Source: Streptomyces sp. NRRL S-350
GTDB lineage: Bacteria; Actinomycetota; Actinomycetes; Streptomycetales; Streptomycetaceae
NCBI RefSeq assembly: GCF_000719705.1
Contig: NZ_JOHO01000032.1
Location: 1-64,000 of the forward strand
Direction: 5' to 3'
DNA length: 64,000 nt
Part shown: positions 57,139 to 64,000 of the stretch, piece after piece
How the letters are laid out: each line of letters starts with the position of its first letter
Position numbering within the stretch: position 1 is the first letter of the stretch
Position numbers and translations under genes: made by a program
Notes under the pieces: model-generated
Database searches by the model: none
Told to the model about the DNA's origin: nothing
What the model saw: the letters and a program-made list of their open reading frames with translations, nothing else

Positions 57139-58095
57139 GTGAGAATCCGCATTCTTCGCTGGGGGAGTCCCTTGCCCGTGCCCGAGAACGAGAGCGCCGC
57201 CGGACCTCCGGCACCGGCGCAGCCGCCCGCTCCCGCGCCCGCTCCCGCGCCCGCTCCTGCGCCCGCCCTCGTGCCGGAGCCGGACGCCGCACCGGAGCCG
57301 GACGCAGTGCCGGTGCAGGACGCCGCGCCTCAGCCTCAGCCGGCACCGCGCCGCCTGCCGCGCGCCGTCGGCGTCGCGCTGGCCACCGCCGGCCTGCTCG
57401 CCGTCACGGCGGCCGCCGCCGCGGTGACCGTCGCCGTCGGCAGGCCCGACCCCCGCCCGGCCGCCGCGCCCGTGGCAGCCGCCTCCCCGAAGGCGAGCAC
57501 CGCCACCGCGAGCGCCTCCCCGACGGCCGAGCCCGTCCCGCTGCCGACCGCCGTCCCCGCCGAACCGGCCCCGGCCAGCACCGTCAAGGGCACCGTCAGC
57601 GGCAGCAAGCACGAGGGCGACCTGCGCTTCTTCCTGCTCCCGATCCCCGCCGGCGGCGAGTCGTACGGGCCCGCGGACGGCATGACCATGAGCGACGACG
57701 ACGTCGCCGCCCTCTTCGGCAAGCAGGACGGCATCAAGGGCATCCTCGCCTCCTACGGCTACAAGGAGGGCGCCGGCCGGACCTACCGGACCGCCGACGG
57801 CAAGGCCGAGGTGACCGTCACCCTGCTGCACCTCGGCTCCGCCGCGATGGCCTCCGACTTCGTCAAGGGCTACACGGTCTCCTCGCAGGACCCGATCGAC
57901 ATCGACGGCGTCCCCGGGGCCCACGGCTACCTGAAGAAGCCCAAGCAGCAGGCGTACACCGGCTCGATGACCGGCATCGCCAGCCAGGGCGACGTCCAGT
58001 ACACGATCGACGTCGACGTGAAGGGCACGCCGGACAAGGCGCTGCTGAGCGAGCTGATGAAGCGCCAGCGCGACTGGCTCGCCTCGGGAGGCTGA
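57139..58095 (+). CDS. Membrane-anchored Pro/Ala-rich protein A of a four-gene paralogue operon
   Basis: 318 residues. The GTG at 57139 is chosen because GGAGGG lies 7 bases upstream; an upstream ATG at 57124 lacks a better site. Residues 20-85 are Pro/Ala-rich (QPPAPAPAPAPAPAPALVPEP), then a basic PRRLPR and one membrane helix AVGVALATAGLLAVTAAAAAVTVAVG. After an Ala/Ser/Pro linker, the outer domain carries the shared motif GDLRFFLLPIPAGGESYGPADG and, further on, GRTYRTADGKAEVTVTLLHL. The family is unknown to me. Topology: short cytoplasmic Pro-rich segment, extracytoplasmic domain. First gene after a strong promoter; an 86-base gap to gene B. Confidence 0.72.
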   Translation: MRIRILRWGSPLPVPENESAAGPPAPAQPPAPAPAPAPAPAPALVPEPDAAPEPDAVPVQDAAPQPQPAPRRLPRAVGVALATAGLLAVTAAAAAVTVAVGRPDPRPAAAPVAAASPKASTATASASPTAEPVPLPTAVPAEPAPASTVKGTVSGSKHEGDLRFFLLPIPAGGESYGPADGMTMSDDDVAALFGKQDGIKGILASYGYKEGAGRTYRTADGKAEVTVTLLHLGSAAMASDFVKGYTVSSQDPIDIDGVPGAHGYLKKPKQQAYTGSMTGIASQGDVQYTIDVDVKGTPDKALLSELMKRQRDWLASGG

Positions 58096-58181
58096 GCCCC
58101 CGCGCCGCCGCCCCGCGCCGCCGCCGTGCGTCGCCTGTCCTCCGACGCCCCCGCCCTTCCCTCCTCTCTGGAGCCACTGCC

Positions 58182-59012
58182 GTGACCACCGAACCCGCGG
58201 AGCCGGTGCCCGCCGCGCCCGCCGCGCCCGCCGTTCCACCGCCGCCCCCGATGCCGCCCGCCGCCGAACCGTCCCAGGCCCTGCCGCCTGCCGAGCCCGG
58301 CGACCTGCTGGAAGCCGGCCCCGACCGCGAACCCCGCGCCCCGCGCCGCCCCCGCCCGGTGCGGCTCGCGGCGTACGCCCTGGTGCTGGGCGCCCTGGCC
58401 GGCGGCGGCGTCGGCTACGCCGTGCAGGCCCAGCGCCCGCCGACGCCGCTGCCCCCGCTGCAGGTCGCGCACCCGTCCTATCCGGCCGCGGCGGTCGACC
58501 CGGCGGCCCTCGCCGCCGAGCAGCCCGCCCCGCCGGCCATCGACGGCGACCTGACCAAGCTGCTGCTCACCGCCCCCGAGGGCAGCACCGCCTGGTTCGA
58601 CTACCCGGACAAGCCGAGCTGGGTCTCGGTCGGCGAGATCGCCGAGCGCAGCGGCGACGCGGTCTACGAGTTCAAGGACCTCGCCTCGCGCGGCTTCCGT
58701 CGCGCGGCCGAGGTGGACTGGAAGAAGGACGACGTCCGCTACCGCGTCTCGCTGCTGCAGTTCGCACCGGAGGACGCCGACCAGGCGAGGTCCGTCAGCT
58801 GGGAGCCCTTCGCCGGCGACGGCGCCAACGGCGGCTACAAGGTGGAGAGTTCGCCCCGGCACTGGGCGGAGAGCACCGACCAGTACTACTACGGGCAGGC
58901 CGTCGCCAAGCGCGGCTCGCTGCAGATGACGGTCGAGGTCTTCGCCACCGCGCCGGTGAACGCCGACACCCTCAAGGACCTCGCCAAGCGGCAGTGGGAG
59001 CGGCTGGTATGA
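58182..59012 (+). CDS. Membrane-anchored protein B of the paralogue operon
   Basis: 276 residues from GTG with GGAG upstream. Pro/Ala-rich start (AAPAAPAVPPPPPMPP), basic APRRPRPVRLAAYALVLGALAGGGVGYAVQ membrane helix, then a Pro-rich linker and the outer domain: GDLTKLLLTAPEGSTAWFDYPDKPSWVS, VDWKKDDVRYRVSLLQFAPEDADQAR and SLQMTVEVFATAPVNADTLKDLAKRQWERL. The [GD]-L-x-x-L-L-L-x-x-P-x-G motif and the late R-Y-R-V-x-L-L-x-F strand match genes A, C and D. Its stop overlaps the start of gene C (ATGA). Confidence 0.72.
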   Translation: MTTEPAEPVPAAPAAPAVPPPPPMPPAAEPSQALPPAEPGDLLEAGPDREPRAPRRPRPVRLAAYALVLGALAGGGVGYAVQAQRPPTPLPPLQVAHPSYPAAAVDPAALAAEQPAPPAIDGDLTKLLLTAPEGSTAWFDYPDKPSWVSVGEIAERSGDAVYEFKDLASRGFRRAAEVDWKKDDVRYRVSLLQFAPEDADQARSVSWEPFAGDGANGGYKVESSPRHWAESTDQYYYGQAVAKRGSLQMTVEVFATAPVNADTLKDLAKRQWERLV

Positions 59013-59938
59013 ACGACGACACCGTGTCCGTGAACCCGGCCGCGCCCGGAACCGCCCCCGCGCCCGGAAGCGCCCCCGCGCCCGGAAGCGCCCCCGCGCC
59101 CGGGGCCGCCGCCGAACCCGCGCAGGCCGTCGAGCCGGCGCCGGGGGCCGAGCCCGCCACCACCGAGCCCGCCACCACCGCCGGGTCCGCCGCGCCCGCC
59201 CCCGGCTCCCGCCGCCTGCTGCGCGCGGGTGCCGCGACGGCCGCGGCCGCGCTGGTCGGCGTGGCCATCGGCGTGGGCATCATCAAGACCCAGTACGACG
59301 ACCCCGCGCCGGCCACCGCCGCCGCCCCGTCCGCCGCGCCCGCCCCGACGGCGACCGCCACCCCGTTCGGCGCCAAGTCCAACGGCAGCCACTTCGGTTC
59401 GCTGCGCGACCTGCTGGTGCCCGTCCCGGCCGGCTACCAGCTCGGCCCGGACGACGGCGCCTACGGCAACGACACCGAGCTGAACGGCGAGCAGCTGTCC
59501 GCCGAACTGGACGCCGAACTCCAGCAGATCCCCAAGGACAAGCGCGACAAGCTCAGCTCCTACTGGCAGGGCCTGCACGTCAAGGCCACCGGGGTGCGCA
59601 CCTACCGCGCCAGCGGGGACGACCTGGTGATCGGCCTGAAGCTGCGCCAGTTCAACCAGCAGGAAGTGCAGCGGATCAACGAGTACACCGCGGTCTTCAC
59701 CGGCGACACCGGCCTCTTCCGGATCGGCCCGAGCATCCCGGGCCACCCCGAGGCGCACTGCTACCTGATGCCGGCGCCGCCGTCCGCGCCGATCGACTAC
59801 CTGGAGTGCTCGGCCGCCGAGGGCGACCTCCTGGTCGTCATGAACGCCGAGGGCGTGGCGCCGCTGCCCAAGGACCGGATCGTCGCCCTCTTCACCCTGC
59901 AGCTCGACCGCCTCGCCCGCCCGGGAGCGTCCGTATGA
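59009..59938 (+). CDS. Membrane-anchored protein C of the paralogue operon
   Basis: 309 residues; the ATG overlaps gene B's TGA by four bases (ATGA). N-terminus with APAPGSAPAPGS repeats, membrane helix LVGVAIGVGIIKTQY preceded by RRLLRAGAATAAA. Outer domain: GSLRDLLVPVPAGYQLGPDDGAYGND, then RTYRASGDDLVIGLKLRQFNQQEVQ, GHPEAHCYLMPA and YLECSAAEGDLLVVMNAEG, with two cysteines absent from A and B that could pair. LRxLLxPVPxGxxxGPDDG is closest to that of gene A. Stop overlaps gene D's ATG (ATGA). Confidence 0.72.
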   Translation: MNDDTVSVNPAAPGTAPAPGSAPAPGSAPAPGAAAEPAQAVEPAPGAEPATTEPATTAGSAAPAPGSRRLLRAGAATAAAALVGVAIGVGIIKTQYDDPAPATAAAPSAAPAPTATATPFGAKSNGSHFGSLRDLLVPVPAGYQLGPDDGAYGNDTELNGEQLSAELDAELQQIPKDKRDKLSSYWQGLHVKATGVRTYRASGDDLVIGLKLRQFNQQEVQRINEYTAVFTGDTGLFRIGPSIPGHPEAHCYLMPAPPSAPIDYLECSAAEGDLLVVMNAEGVAPLPKDRIVALFTLQLDRLARPGASV

Positions 59939-61023
59939 CCGACCACGCCACCGCGCCGCAGCCCCAGCCGGGCGACGCCGTCAACGCCGTCAACGCCGTC
60001 AACGCCGTCAACGCCGTCAACGCCGTCAACGCCGTCAACGCCGTCGACGCCAGCGACGGCATCGATGCCGTCTGGGCCCCCGAGGTCCTTGAGGCCCTGG
60101 AGGTCCCCGAGTCCCCCGAGTCCCCCGAGTCCCCCGAGGCGCTCGCGGAGCAGCAGGCCCGTCGGGCCCGCCGCCGCAAGGCCGCGGTCCGCTGGAGCTG
60201 CGCCGCCCTGGTGTTCGCCCTCGCCGGCACCGGCACCGCCCTGGCCGTCACCGCCCCCGAGCGCACCGACATCCCGGGCCTGGCCACCGCGGGCGACGGC
60301 CGCTACACCTTCCCGCCGCTGGCGCTGCCGCCGCTGCCCTCGGGCAAGGCCGCGCCGGACGGCAAGGGCAAGTCCCTCCACTACGCGGACCTGCGCCACC
60401 TGCTGCTGCCGGTGCCCAAGGAGGCCGGCGGCTCGCCGGCCGCGCCCACCTTCCCCGCCCCCAAGGCGAGCCCCGCGGCCTCCGGATCCGCGACGGCAGC
60501 CCCGGCCACGCCACCCGCCGCGTCCCCGACGGCCTCCGCCACCCCCGCCGCCGGTGCCACCCCCGCCGCCGGTGCCGTCGCCGACTGGGTGCCCTGCGAC
60601 GCGATCCTCGCCGAGCAGCAGGACCCGGCCAAGCTGCGCGAAGCCCTCCTGGAGAACGCCTGCCGCGCGGCCACCGTCCGGGAGTGGACGGCCTCCGACG
60701 GCACCCGCACCCAGATCCGGCTGCTGCGCTTCGGATCCGGCATCGAGTCCCGGGGCACCTACACCGCCCTGCGCTCCAAGGGCCGGCCCAAGGCGGCCCC
60801 CGACACCAAGTCCACCCCGCACGAGAGCTGGGACACCGTCGGGGGTGTCGAGCTGACCGCCCTGGAGTCCACCGCGAACGGGCCCAAGGGCAGCCCCACG
60901 GCCCGCGTCGCCTACCTCTCCGCCTCCGACATCCTGGCCGTCATCACCATGACCAACCCCGACGGCGTCCCCACCAGCCCCTTCCGCCAGGTCGTCACCC
61001 TCCAGTCCGACCTCCTGGCCTGA
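59935..61023 (+). CDS. Membrane-anchored protein D of the paralogue operon, with NAV repeat
   Basis: 362 residues. N-terminal cytoplasmic segment with a DAV(NAV)7 tract and then PESPESPESPE; both are encoded by 9-bp repeats. Basic RRARRRKAAVRWSCAALVFALAGTGTALAV membrane helix. Outer domain starts SLHYADLRHLLLPVPKEAGG, then a long Ala/Pro/Ser linker, and VPCDAILAEQQDPAKLREALLENACRAATVREWTASDGTRTQIRLLRFGSG, with two cysteines. DLRHLLLPVP matches the operon motif. Translationally coupled to gene C. Probable terminator at 61046-61103. Confidence 0.72.
   Translation: MTDHATAPQPQPGDAVNAVNAVNAVNAVNAVNAVNAVDASDGIDAVWAPEVLEALEVPESPESPESPEALAEQQARRARRRKAAVRWSCAALVFALAGTGTALAVTAPERTDIPGLATAGDGRYTFPPLALPPLPSGKAAPDGKGKSLHYADLRHLLLPVPKEAGGSPAAPTFPAPKASPAASGSATAAPATPPAASPTASATPAAGATPAAGAVADWVPCDAILAEQQDPAKLREALLENACRAATVREWTASDGTRTQIRLLRFGSGIESRGTYTALRSKGRPKAAPDTKSTPHESWDTVGGVELTALESTANGPKGSPTARVAYLSASDILAVITMTNPDGVPTSPFRQVVTLQSDLLA
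59974..60045 (+). repeat. 9-bp minisatellite (gccgtcaac)n in gene D
   Basis: One gacgccgtc followed by seven copies of aacgccgtc code for DAV(NAV)7. The unit keeps frame, so copy number can change without breaking the gene. Copies are identical, a sign of recent slippage. Confidence 0.93.
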
Positions 61024-61389
61024 CGCCGACCAGCACTGCGGCCACCCTCCGCGATCCGCTCCGATGACCCCGGGGGCTACCGCTGCCGGCCGGATCGCGG
61101 AGGTGCCGGACGGACGAGCGCGCACGGTCATGGCGGACGAGTCGGCGCAGGGCCCCGCACCCGACCGGGCAGGGCGTCGAGTGGGTCGAAGTCCTGCCCG
61201 CCCAGGAACGGTCGAGGTGCATGCGTGGGGTGGCTTCGGGTGCCGGGTGCCGGGGCCGGGTGCCTCGGCTCGCTTCGCGCGAACCGGTGGGCAGCTACTC
61301 GCCCTTACGCCCGTGCGCAGGAAGTCGGATGGGCCGACTTCCTGCACGCCCCCCTGCGGCCGCTTGCCCGCAAGGGGCGCGCGGTCGCG
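61024..61389. other. Intergenic region with terminator hairpins, no gene seen
   Basis: cctccgcgatccg (61046-61058)/cggatcgcggagg (61091-61103), a 13-bp stem with a 32-base loop that can fold further, lies 22 bases after gene D and probably ends the operon. A second hairpin, at 61317-61345, belongs to the minus-strand gene. The rest holds no credible gene. Confidence 0.6.
61317..61345 (-). terminator. Terminator hairpin gcaggaagtcgg/ccgacttcctgc
   Basis: Perfect 12-bp stem (61317-61328 with 61334-61345) and five-base loop, 44 bases past the stop of the minus-strand gene ending at 61390. Its ggaag/cttcc core resembles that of the 2071-2119 terminator. Confidence 0.75.
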
Positions 61390-62073
61390 TCAGGTGGCCG
61401 CCGGGGTCCACGGCAGGCGGGTGCCCGCCGTGAACCCGGCCTGCGCGGCGAGGGCGAGGGCGGCGGCCGGGCGGAGCTCCGGCGGGTCGGCCATGAAAGC
61501 CAGGACCGGGCCCAGTTCACGCTCGGTCAGGCGTTGGGCGCGGGCTGCGTCCAGCAGCTCCTCCAGCTGCCGGTAGAACCCCGCGACGTACGCCGACGGG
61601 TCCGCCTCCTCCGGCGGGATCCGTTCCCAGACCCGTTCGGCGAGCCGGTCCTCTGCCTTCGCCGCCGAGCCGGTCAGCGTCGCGCCGGGGTCCGACTCGC
61701 CGGGCGCGCTCCGCCAGCGCCCGGCGTCCGGCTCCCACCAGAAGCAGAACCCGGCCCGGTCCGCGGGCGCGGGCACCCAGTGCGGCGCGCCCGCCAGCAG
61801 CGCCCGCACGTCGCGCTCGGTGCTGTAGTCCACGTCGAAGCCGCTGACCACGGCCCGGCCTCCCGGCAGCCAGGTCAGCTGCCAGCCGTTGCCGCTCCCG
61901 TCGTCGTGGGTCAGCACGCCGTCCGGCTCCACCCAGTACCCCAGCTGCTGCCTGATGCCCTCCTGCAGCACGGCCACCACCCCGCCCAGCAGCCAGGACT
62001 CCTCGGGCGGCGGCGGCAGGTAGTCGGACACGGCGAACTCCTCGAAGCCGGCGGGATGCGGGTACGCCTGCAC
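61390..62073 (-). CDS. Hypothetical protein
   Basis: 227 residues from the GTG at 62073, the most upstream start with a ribosome-site-like GGGTGG; the open frame continues upstream without family-like sequence. Residues 1-90: PPPPEESWLLGGVVAVLQEGIRQQLGYWVEPDGVLTHDDGSGNGWQLTWLPGGRAVVSGFDVDYS. Then APHWVPAPADRAGFCFWWEPDAGRWRSAPGES and a helical end. Aromatic-rich (Trp clusters), no signal peptide. The Trp/Gly-rich first half recalls SUKH-like immunity folds only loosely. I do not recognise the family. Confidence 0.6.
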   Translation of the reverse strand: MQAYPHPAGFEEFAVSDYLPPPPEESWLLGGVVAVLQEGIRQQLGYWVEPDGVLTHDDGSGNGWQLTWLPGGRAVVSGFDVDYSTERDVRALLAGAPHWVPAPADRAGFCFWWEPDAGRWRSAPGESDPGATLTGSAAKAEDRLAERVWERIPPEEADPSAYVAGFYRQLEELLDAARAQRLTERELGPVLAFMADPPELRPAAALALAAQAGFTAGTRLPWTPAAT

Positions 62074-62117
62074 GGACGTCCACCCGTCCCGGGCGGTTCC
62101 CCGGCCCCCGGGGGGTG

Positions 62118-62540
62118 TCAGTCGGTTGCCGTGGGCAGCAGGCCGCGCTCGGCGAACACCTTCTTGGCGACGAAGGTGGCGTTCAGCGCCTTGGGGAAGC
62201 CGCAGTAGCCGGCGGAGTGCAGCAGCGCCTCGACGATCTCCTCGGGCGTGAGCCCCACGTTGAGGGAGGCGTTGACGTGGACCTCCAGCTGCGGCTCGCA
62301 CCCGCCGAGCGCGGTGAGCATCCCCAGGGTGACCAACTGTCGGTCGCGCGGAGCCAGTTGGGGTCGGCTGTAGATCTCCCCGAACCCCCACGCGACGATC
62401 TGGTGCCCCAGTTCGGGGCTGATGTCGCCCAGCGACTCCACGACCCGCCGTCCGACCTCGCCGTCGATGCGGTCGAGCACCTCCATCCCGCGCTCGAAGC
62501 GCTCCCGCCGGTCCTGTGCGTCGTTCGCGGCCGTGTCCAT
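62118..62540 (-). CDS. Carboxymuconolactone decarboxylase-like protein under a MerR-type promoter
   Basis: 140 residues from ATG with GAGAGGAG upstream. Long-known CMD pattern: FERGMEVLDRIDGEVGRRVVESL, ISPELGHQIVAWGFGEIYSRPQLAPRDRQLVTLGMLTALGGCEPQLEVHVNASLNVGLTPEEIVEALLHSAGYCGFPKALNAT. The R-x-L-[VT]-T-[LI] and Q-L-x-x-H-x-x-[AG]-x-x-x-G motifs and late G-x-P-x-A place it in the decarboxylase branch (no CxxC). Substrate unknown. It is preceded at 62625-62655 by a promoter typical of MerR activation, so it is probably induced by a toxic small molecule or redox cue. Confidence 0.9.
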   Translation of the reverse strand: MDTAANDAQDRRERFERGMEVLDRIDGEVGRRVVESLGDISPELGHQIVAWGFGEIYSRPQLAPRDRQLVTLGMLTALGGCEPQLEVHVNASLNVGLTPEEIVEALLHSAGYCGFPKALNATFVAKKVFAERGLLPTATD

Positions 62541-62624
62541 CGCGGCACTCCTCTCCCGGCCGCCCTGCCGGCGGCCCACACCCCAGCCCGGCCGCCGAGG
62601 CCGGCGGCCGGGTTCCACGGCAGA

Positions 62625-62655
62625 ACCGTAGGACTTGGAGTGCACTCCAACTCAA
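62625..62655 (-). promoter_or_regulatory. MerR-type promoter with 19-bp spacer and palindrome
   Basis: On the minus strand TTGAGT (62655-62650) and TACGGT (62630-62625) are separated by exactly 19 bases. The perfect 16-bp palindrome ttggagtgcactccaa (62635-62650) fills the spacer. An over-long 19-bp spacer with a central palindrome is diagnostic of promoters activated by MerR-family regulators. It lies 85 bases upstream of the decarboxylase-like gene. No MerR gene is in the window. Confidence 0.8.
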
Positions 62656-62735
62656 GCCCGACACGAAGCCGAGCCGGTCCTGCGTCGGACCCGGGCCGGA
62701 CCCGCGCCGGCGCGGTGGTGCCGTCGCGAGGAGCG

Positions 62736-63839
62736 TCAGGCCCGGTGGTACTGGACGGGGGAGGGCACCTCGCCGCCGAGTTCGGCGGCGGCGCGGCGGG
62801 CCCAGTACGGGTCGCGCAGCAGCTCACGCCCGAGCAGGACGGCGTCGGCGCGGCCCTCGGCGACCACGGCCTGGGCCTGGGCGGGGTCGGTGATCAGGCC
62901 GACGGCGGCCACGGGCAGCCCGGCCTCGTTGCGCACCGCCTCGGCGAAGGGCACCTGGAAGCCGGGTGCGGCGTCGATCCGGGCGTCGGGGACGAGGCCG
63001 CCGGTGGAGACGTCCAACAGGTCGACGCCGTGGGCCTGGAGTTCCTTGGCGAGTCGGACGGTGTCCTGCGAGGTCCAGCCCTCGCGGGCGTCCTGCGGGT
63101 TCTCGGTGAGCCAGTCGGTGGCGGAGACGCGGAAGAAGAGCGGCAGTTCCTCGGGCCACACGGCGCGCACGGCGTCGACGACCTCCAGCGCGAAGCGGAT
63201 GCGGCCCTCGAAGGAGCCGCCGTAGCCGTCGGTGCGGTGGTTGGTGTGGGGGGAGAGGAACTGGTGGATCAGGTAGCCGTGGGCGCCGTGGATCTCGGCG
63301 ACCTGGAAGCCGGCGTCGAGGGCGCGTCGGGCGGCGTCGGCGAACTGCCGTACGGTGTCGCGGATCTGGTCCCCGGTCAGCTCGTGCGGAGCGGTGTGGG
63401 CGGGGGAGAAGGGCGCGGTGCCGGGGCCGACCGGCTGCCAGCCGTGCTCCTCGCCGGGGGCGAGGGCGCGCCCGCGGTCGACCCAGGTCCGCTCGGTGGA
63501 TGCCTTGCGCCCGGCGTGGGCGAGCTGGATCGCGGCGACGGTGCCCTGGGACTTCAGGAAGGCGGTGATCCGCCGGAAGGCCGCGGCCTGCTCGTCGTTC
63601 CAGATCCCGAGGTCGTACGGGCTGATGCGGCCCTCGGGGCTGACGGCGGTGGCCTCGGTGATGATCAGCCCGGTGCCGCCGGCGGCGCGCGCCGCGAGGT
63701 GGGTGAAGTGCCAGTCCGTCGGCACCCCGGCCGCGTCCCCGTCCGGCAGGGCGCTGTACTGGCACATCGCCGGCATCCAGATCCGGTTGGGGACGGTCAG
63801 GGCCCGCAGGGTGTAGGGGGTGAAGAGGGTGGTGCTCAT
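62736..63839 (-). CDS. Old yellow enzyme family NADH:flavin oxidoreductase (YqjM-like)
   Basis: 367 residues from ATG. Full TIM-barrel OYE: NRIWMPAMCQYSA with Cys26 and Tyr28 at the positions of the YqjM flavin-tuning cysteine and tyrosine, HFTHLAARAAGGTGLIITEATAVSPEGRISPYDLGIW, IQLAHAGRKAS, EIHGAHGYLIHQFLSPHTNHRTDGYGG (His184/His187 for the substrate carbonyl), and LFFRVSATDW. FMN-dependent reduction of electrophilic alkenes and quinones; in bacteria often induced by electrophiles. Lies 196 bases upstream of the MerR-type promoter on the same strand, with its own operator-like region at 63912-63954. Confidence 0.95.
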   Translation of the reverse strand: MSTTLFTPYTLRALTVPNRIWMPAMCQYSALPDGDAAGVPTDWHFTHLAARAAGGTGLIITEATAVSPEGRISPYDLGIWNDEQAAAFRRITAFLKSQGTVAAIQLAHAGRKASTERTWVDRGRALAPGEEHGWQPVGPGTAPFSPAHTAPHELTGDQIRDTVRQFADAARRALDAGFQVAEIHGAHGYLIHQFLSPHTNHRTDGYGGSFEGRIRFALEVVDAVRAVWPEELPLFFRVSATDWLTENPQDAREGWTSQDTVRLAKELQAHGVDLLDVSTGGLVPDARIDAAPGFQVPFAEAVRNEAGLPVAAVGLITDPAQAQAVVAEGRADAVLLGRELLRDPYWARRAAAELGGEVPSPVQYHRA

Positions 63840-63911
63840 GTCGGACTCCCGTGGGGTCGGCGGCGCCGAGGCCGAGGGTCGAGGTCGAGGGGCGCCGGGC
63901 AGGACGTACCC

Positions 63912-63954
63912 GCAACTGATTGCAGCTGCAATTTATGCTCCACAAGATAGTTGC
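63912..63954. promoter_or_regulatory. Operator-like inverted repeats upstream of the OYE gene
   Basis: A perfect 12-bp palindrome ttgcagctgcaa (63920-63931) lies inside a wider inverted repeat gcaact (63912-63917)/agttgc (63949-63954). The segment is A+T-rich (tttatgctccacaagatag), as expected for a promoter, and begins 73 bases from the OYE start. A TetR-, MarR- or HxlR-type repressor is the likely binder; its gene may lie beyond base 64000. Confidence 0.6.
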
Positions 63955-64000
63955 ACGCGCCGCACATTTGCAAGGTGTCGACGGCCCGCGAGCAAGAAGG

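Overview
The window is very G+C-rich actinobacterial DNA, most likely Streptomyces or Kitasatospora. Supporting signs are GTG and TTG starts, strong third-position G/C bias, a bL37 gene, a WhiJ/DUF397 regulatory cluster, an ECF41 sigma factor with its decarboxylase partner, and an LAxTG-type sorting signal. It begins at a contig end: bases 1-60 are an Illumina Nextera adapter with index, not genome. I see no rRNA, tRNA or CRISPR array.

Layout. 62-3100: the tail of a membrane protein, an IS630 transposase relic, a MinD/ParA-like ATPase, and a DUF4331 gene interrupted by an amber codon. 3258-8013: a glycolipid-binding-like protein, a lipoprotein, an NTF2-like protein, a small secreted protein, and a divergent ECF41 sigma factor/carboxymuconolactone decarboxylase pair with a matching ECF41 promoter. 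8014-14513: a 1347-residue Pls/PosA-type peptide synthetase (poly-amino-acid synthetase architecture), a DUF4287 protein and an FAD oxidoreductase. 14846-20925: a zinc-ribbon protein, flavin reductase, carbonic anhydrase, photolyase, a membrane SpoIIE-type phosphatase, and an AraC/VOC pair. 21107-22601: a tandem family of small secreted peptidoglycan-binding-domain proteins with one truncated relic. 22965-31328: mixed housekeeping and accessory genes, including cupin, bL37, VOC, XRE regulator, a frameshifted trypsin-like protease, aldo/keto reductase and GH35 beta-galactosidase.

31547-43907 is a polymorphic-toxin locus. A 3553-residue secreted Rhs/YD-repeat protein carries three LamG-like domains and a C-terminal DNA/RNA non-specific endonuclease-like domain. 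It is followed by an intact SUKH (SMI1/KNR4) immunity gene, a degraded second one and an intact third one. 44667-47058 is a WhiJ-type cluster: RsbW-like ATPase, XRE-DUF5753 regulator, DUF397 and a double DUF397. 47167-56744 holds a secreted proline-rich protein, DUF1330, an NAD-binding protein, a wall-anchored ALF-repeat protein, cyclophilin, an EF-G domain IV-like protein, a ricin-lectin/aerolysin-like secreted protein, an esterase, a LuxR regulator and a DUF3592 protein.

57038-61023 is a compact four-gene operon with a good vegetative-type promoter. It encodes four membrane-anchored Pro/Ala-rich proteins that look like diverged paralogues of an unrecognised family. This is the best candidate here for an undescribed system. 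The window ends with a MerR-type promoter before a second carboxymuconolactone decarboxylase, and an old-yellow-enzyme reductase with an operator-like upstream region.
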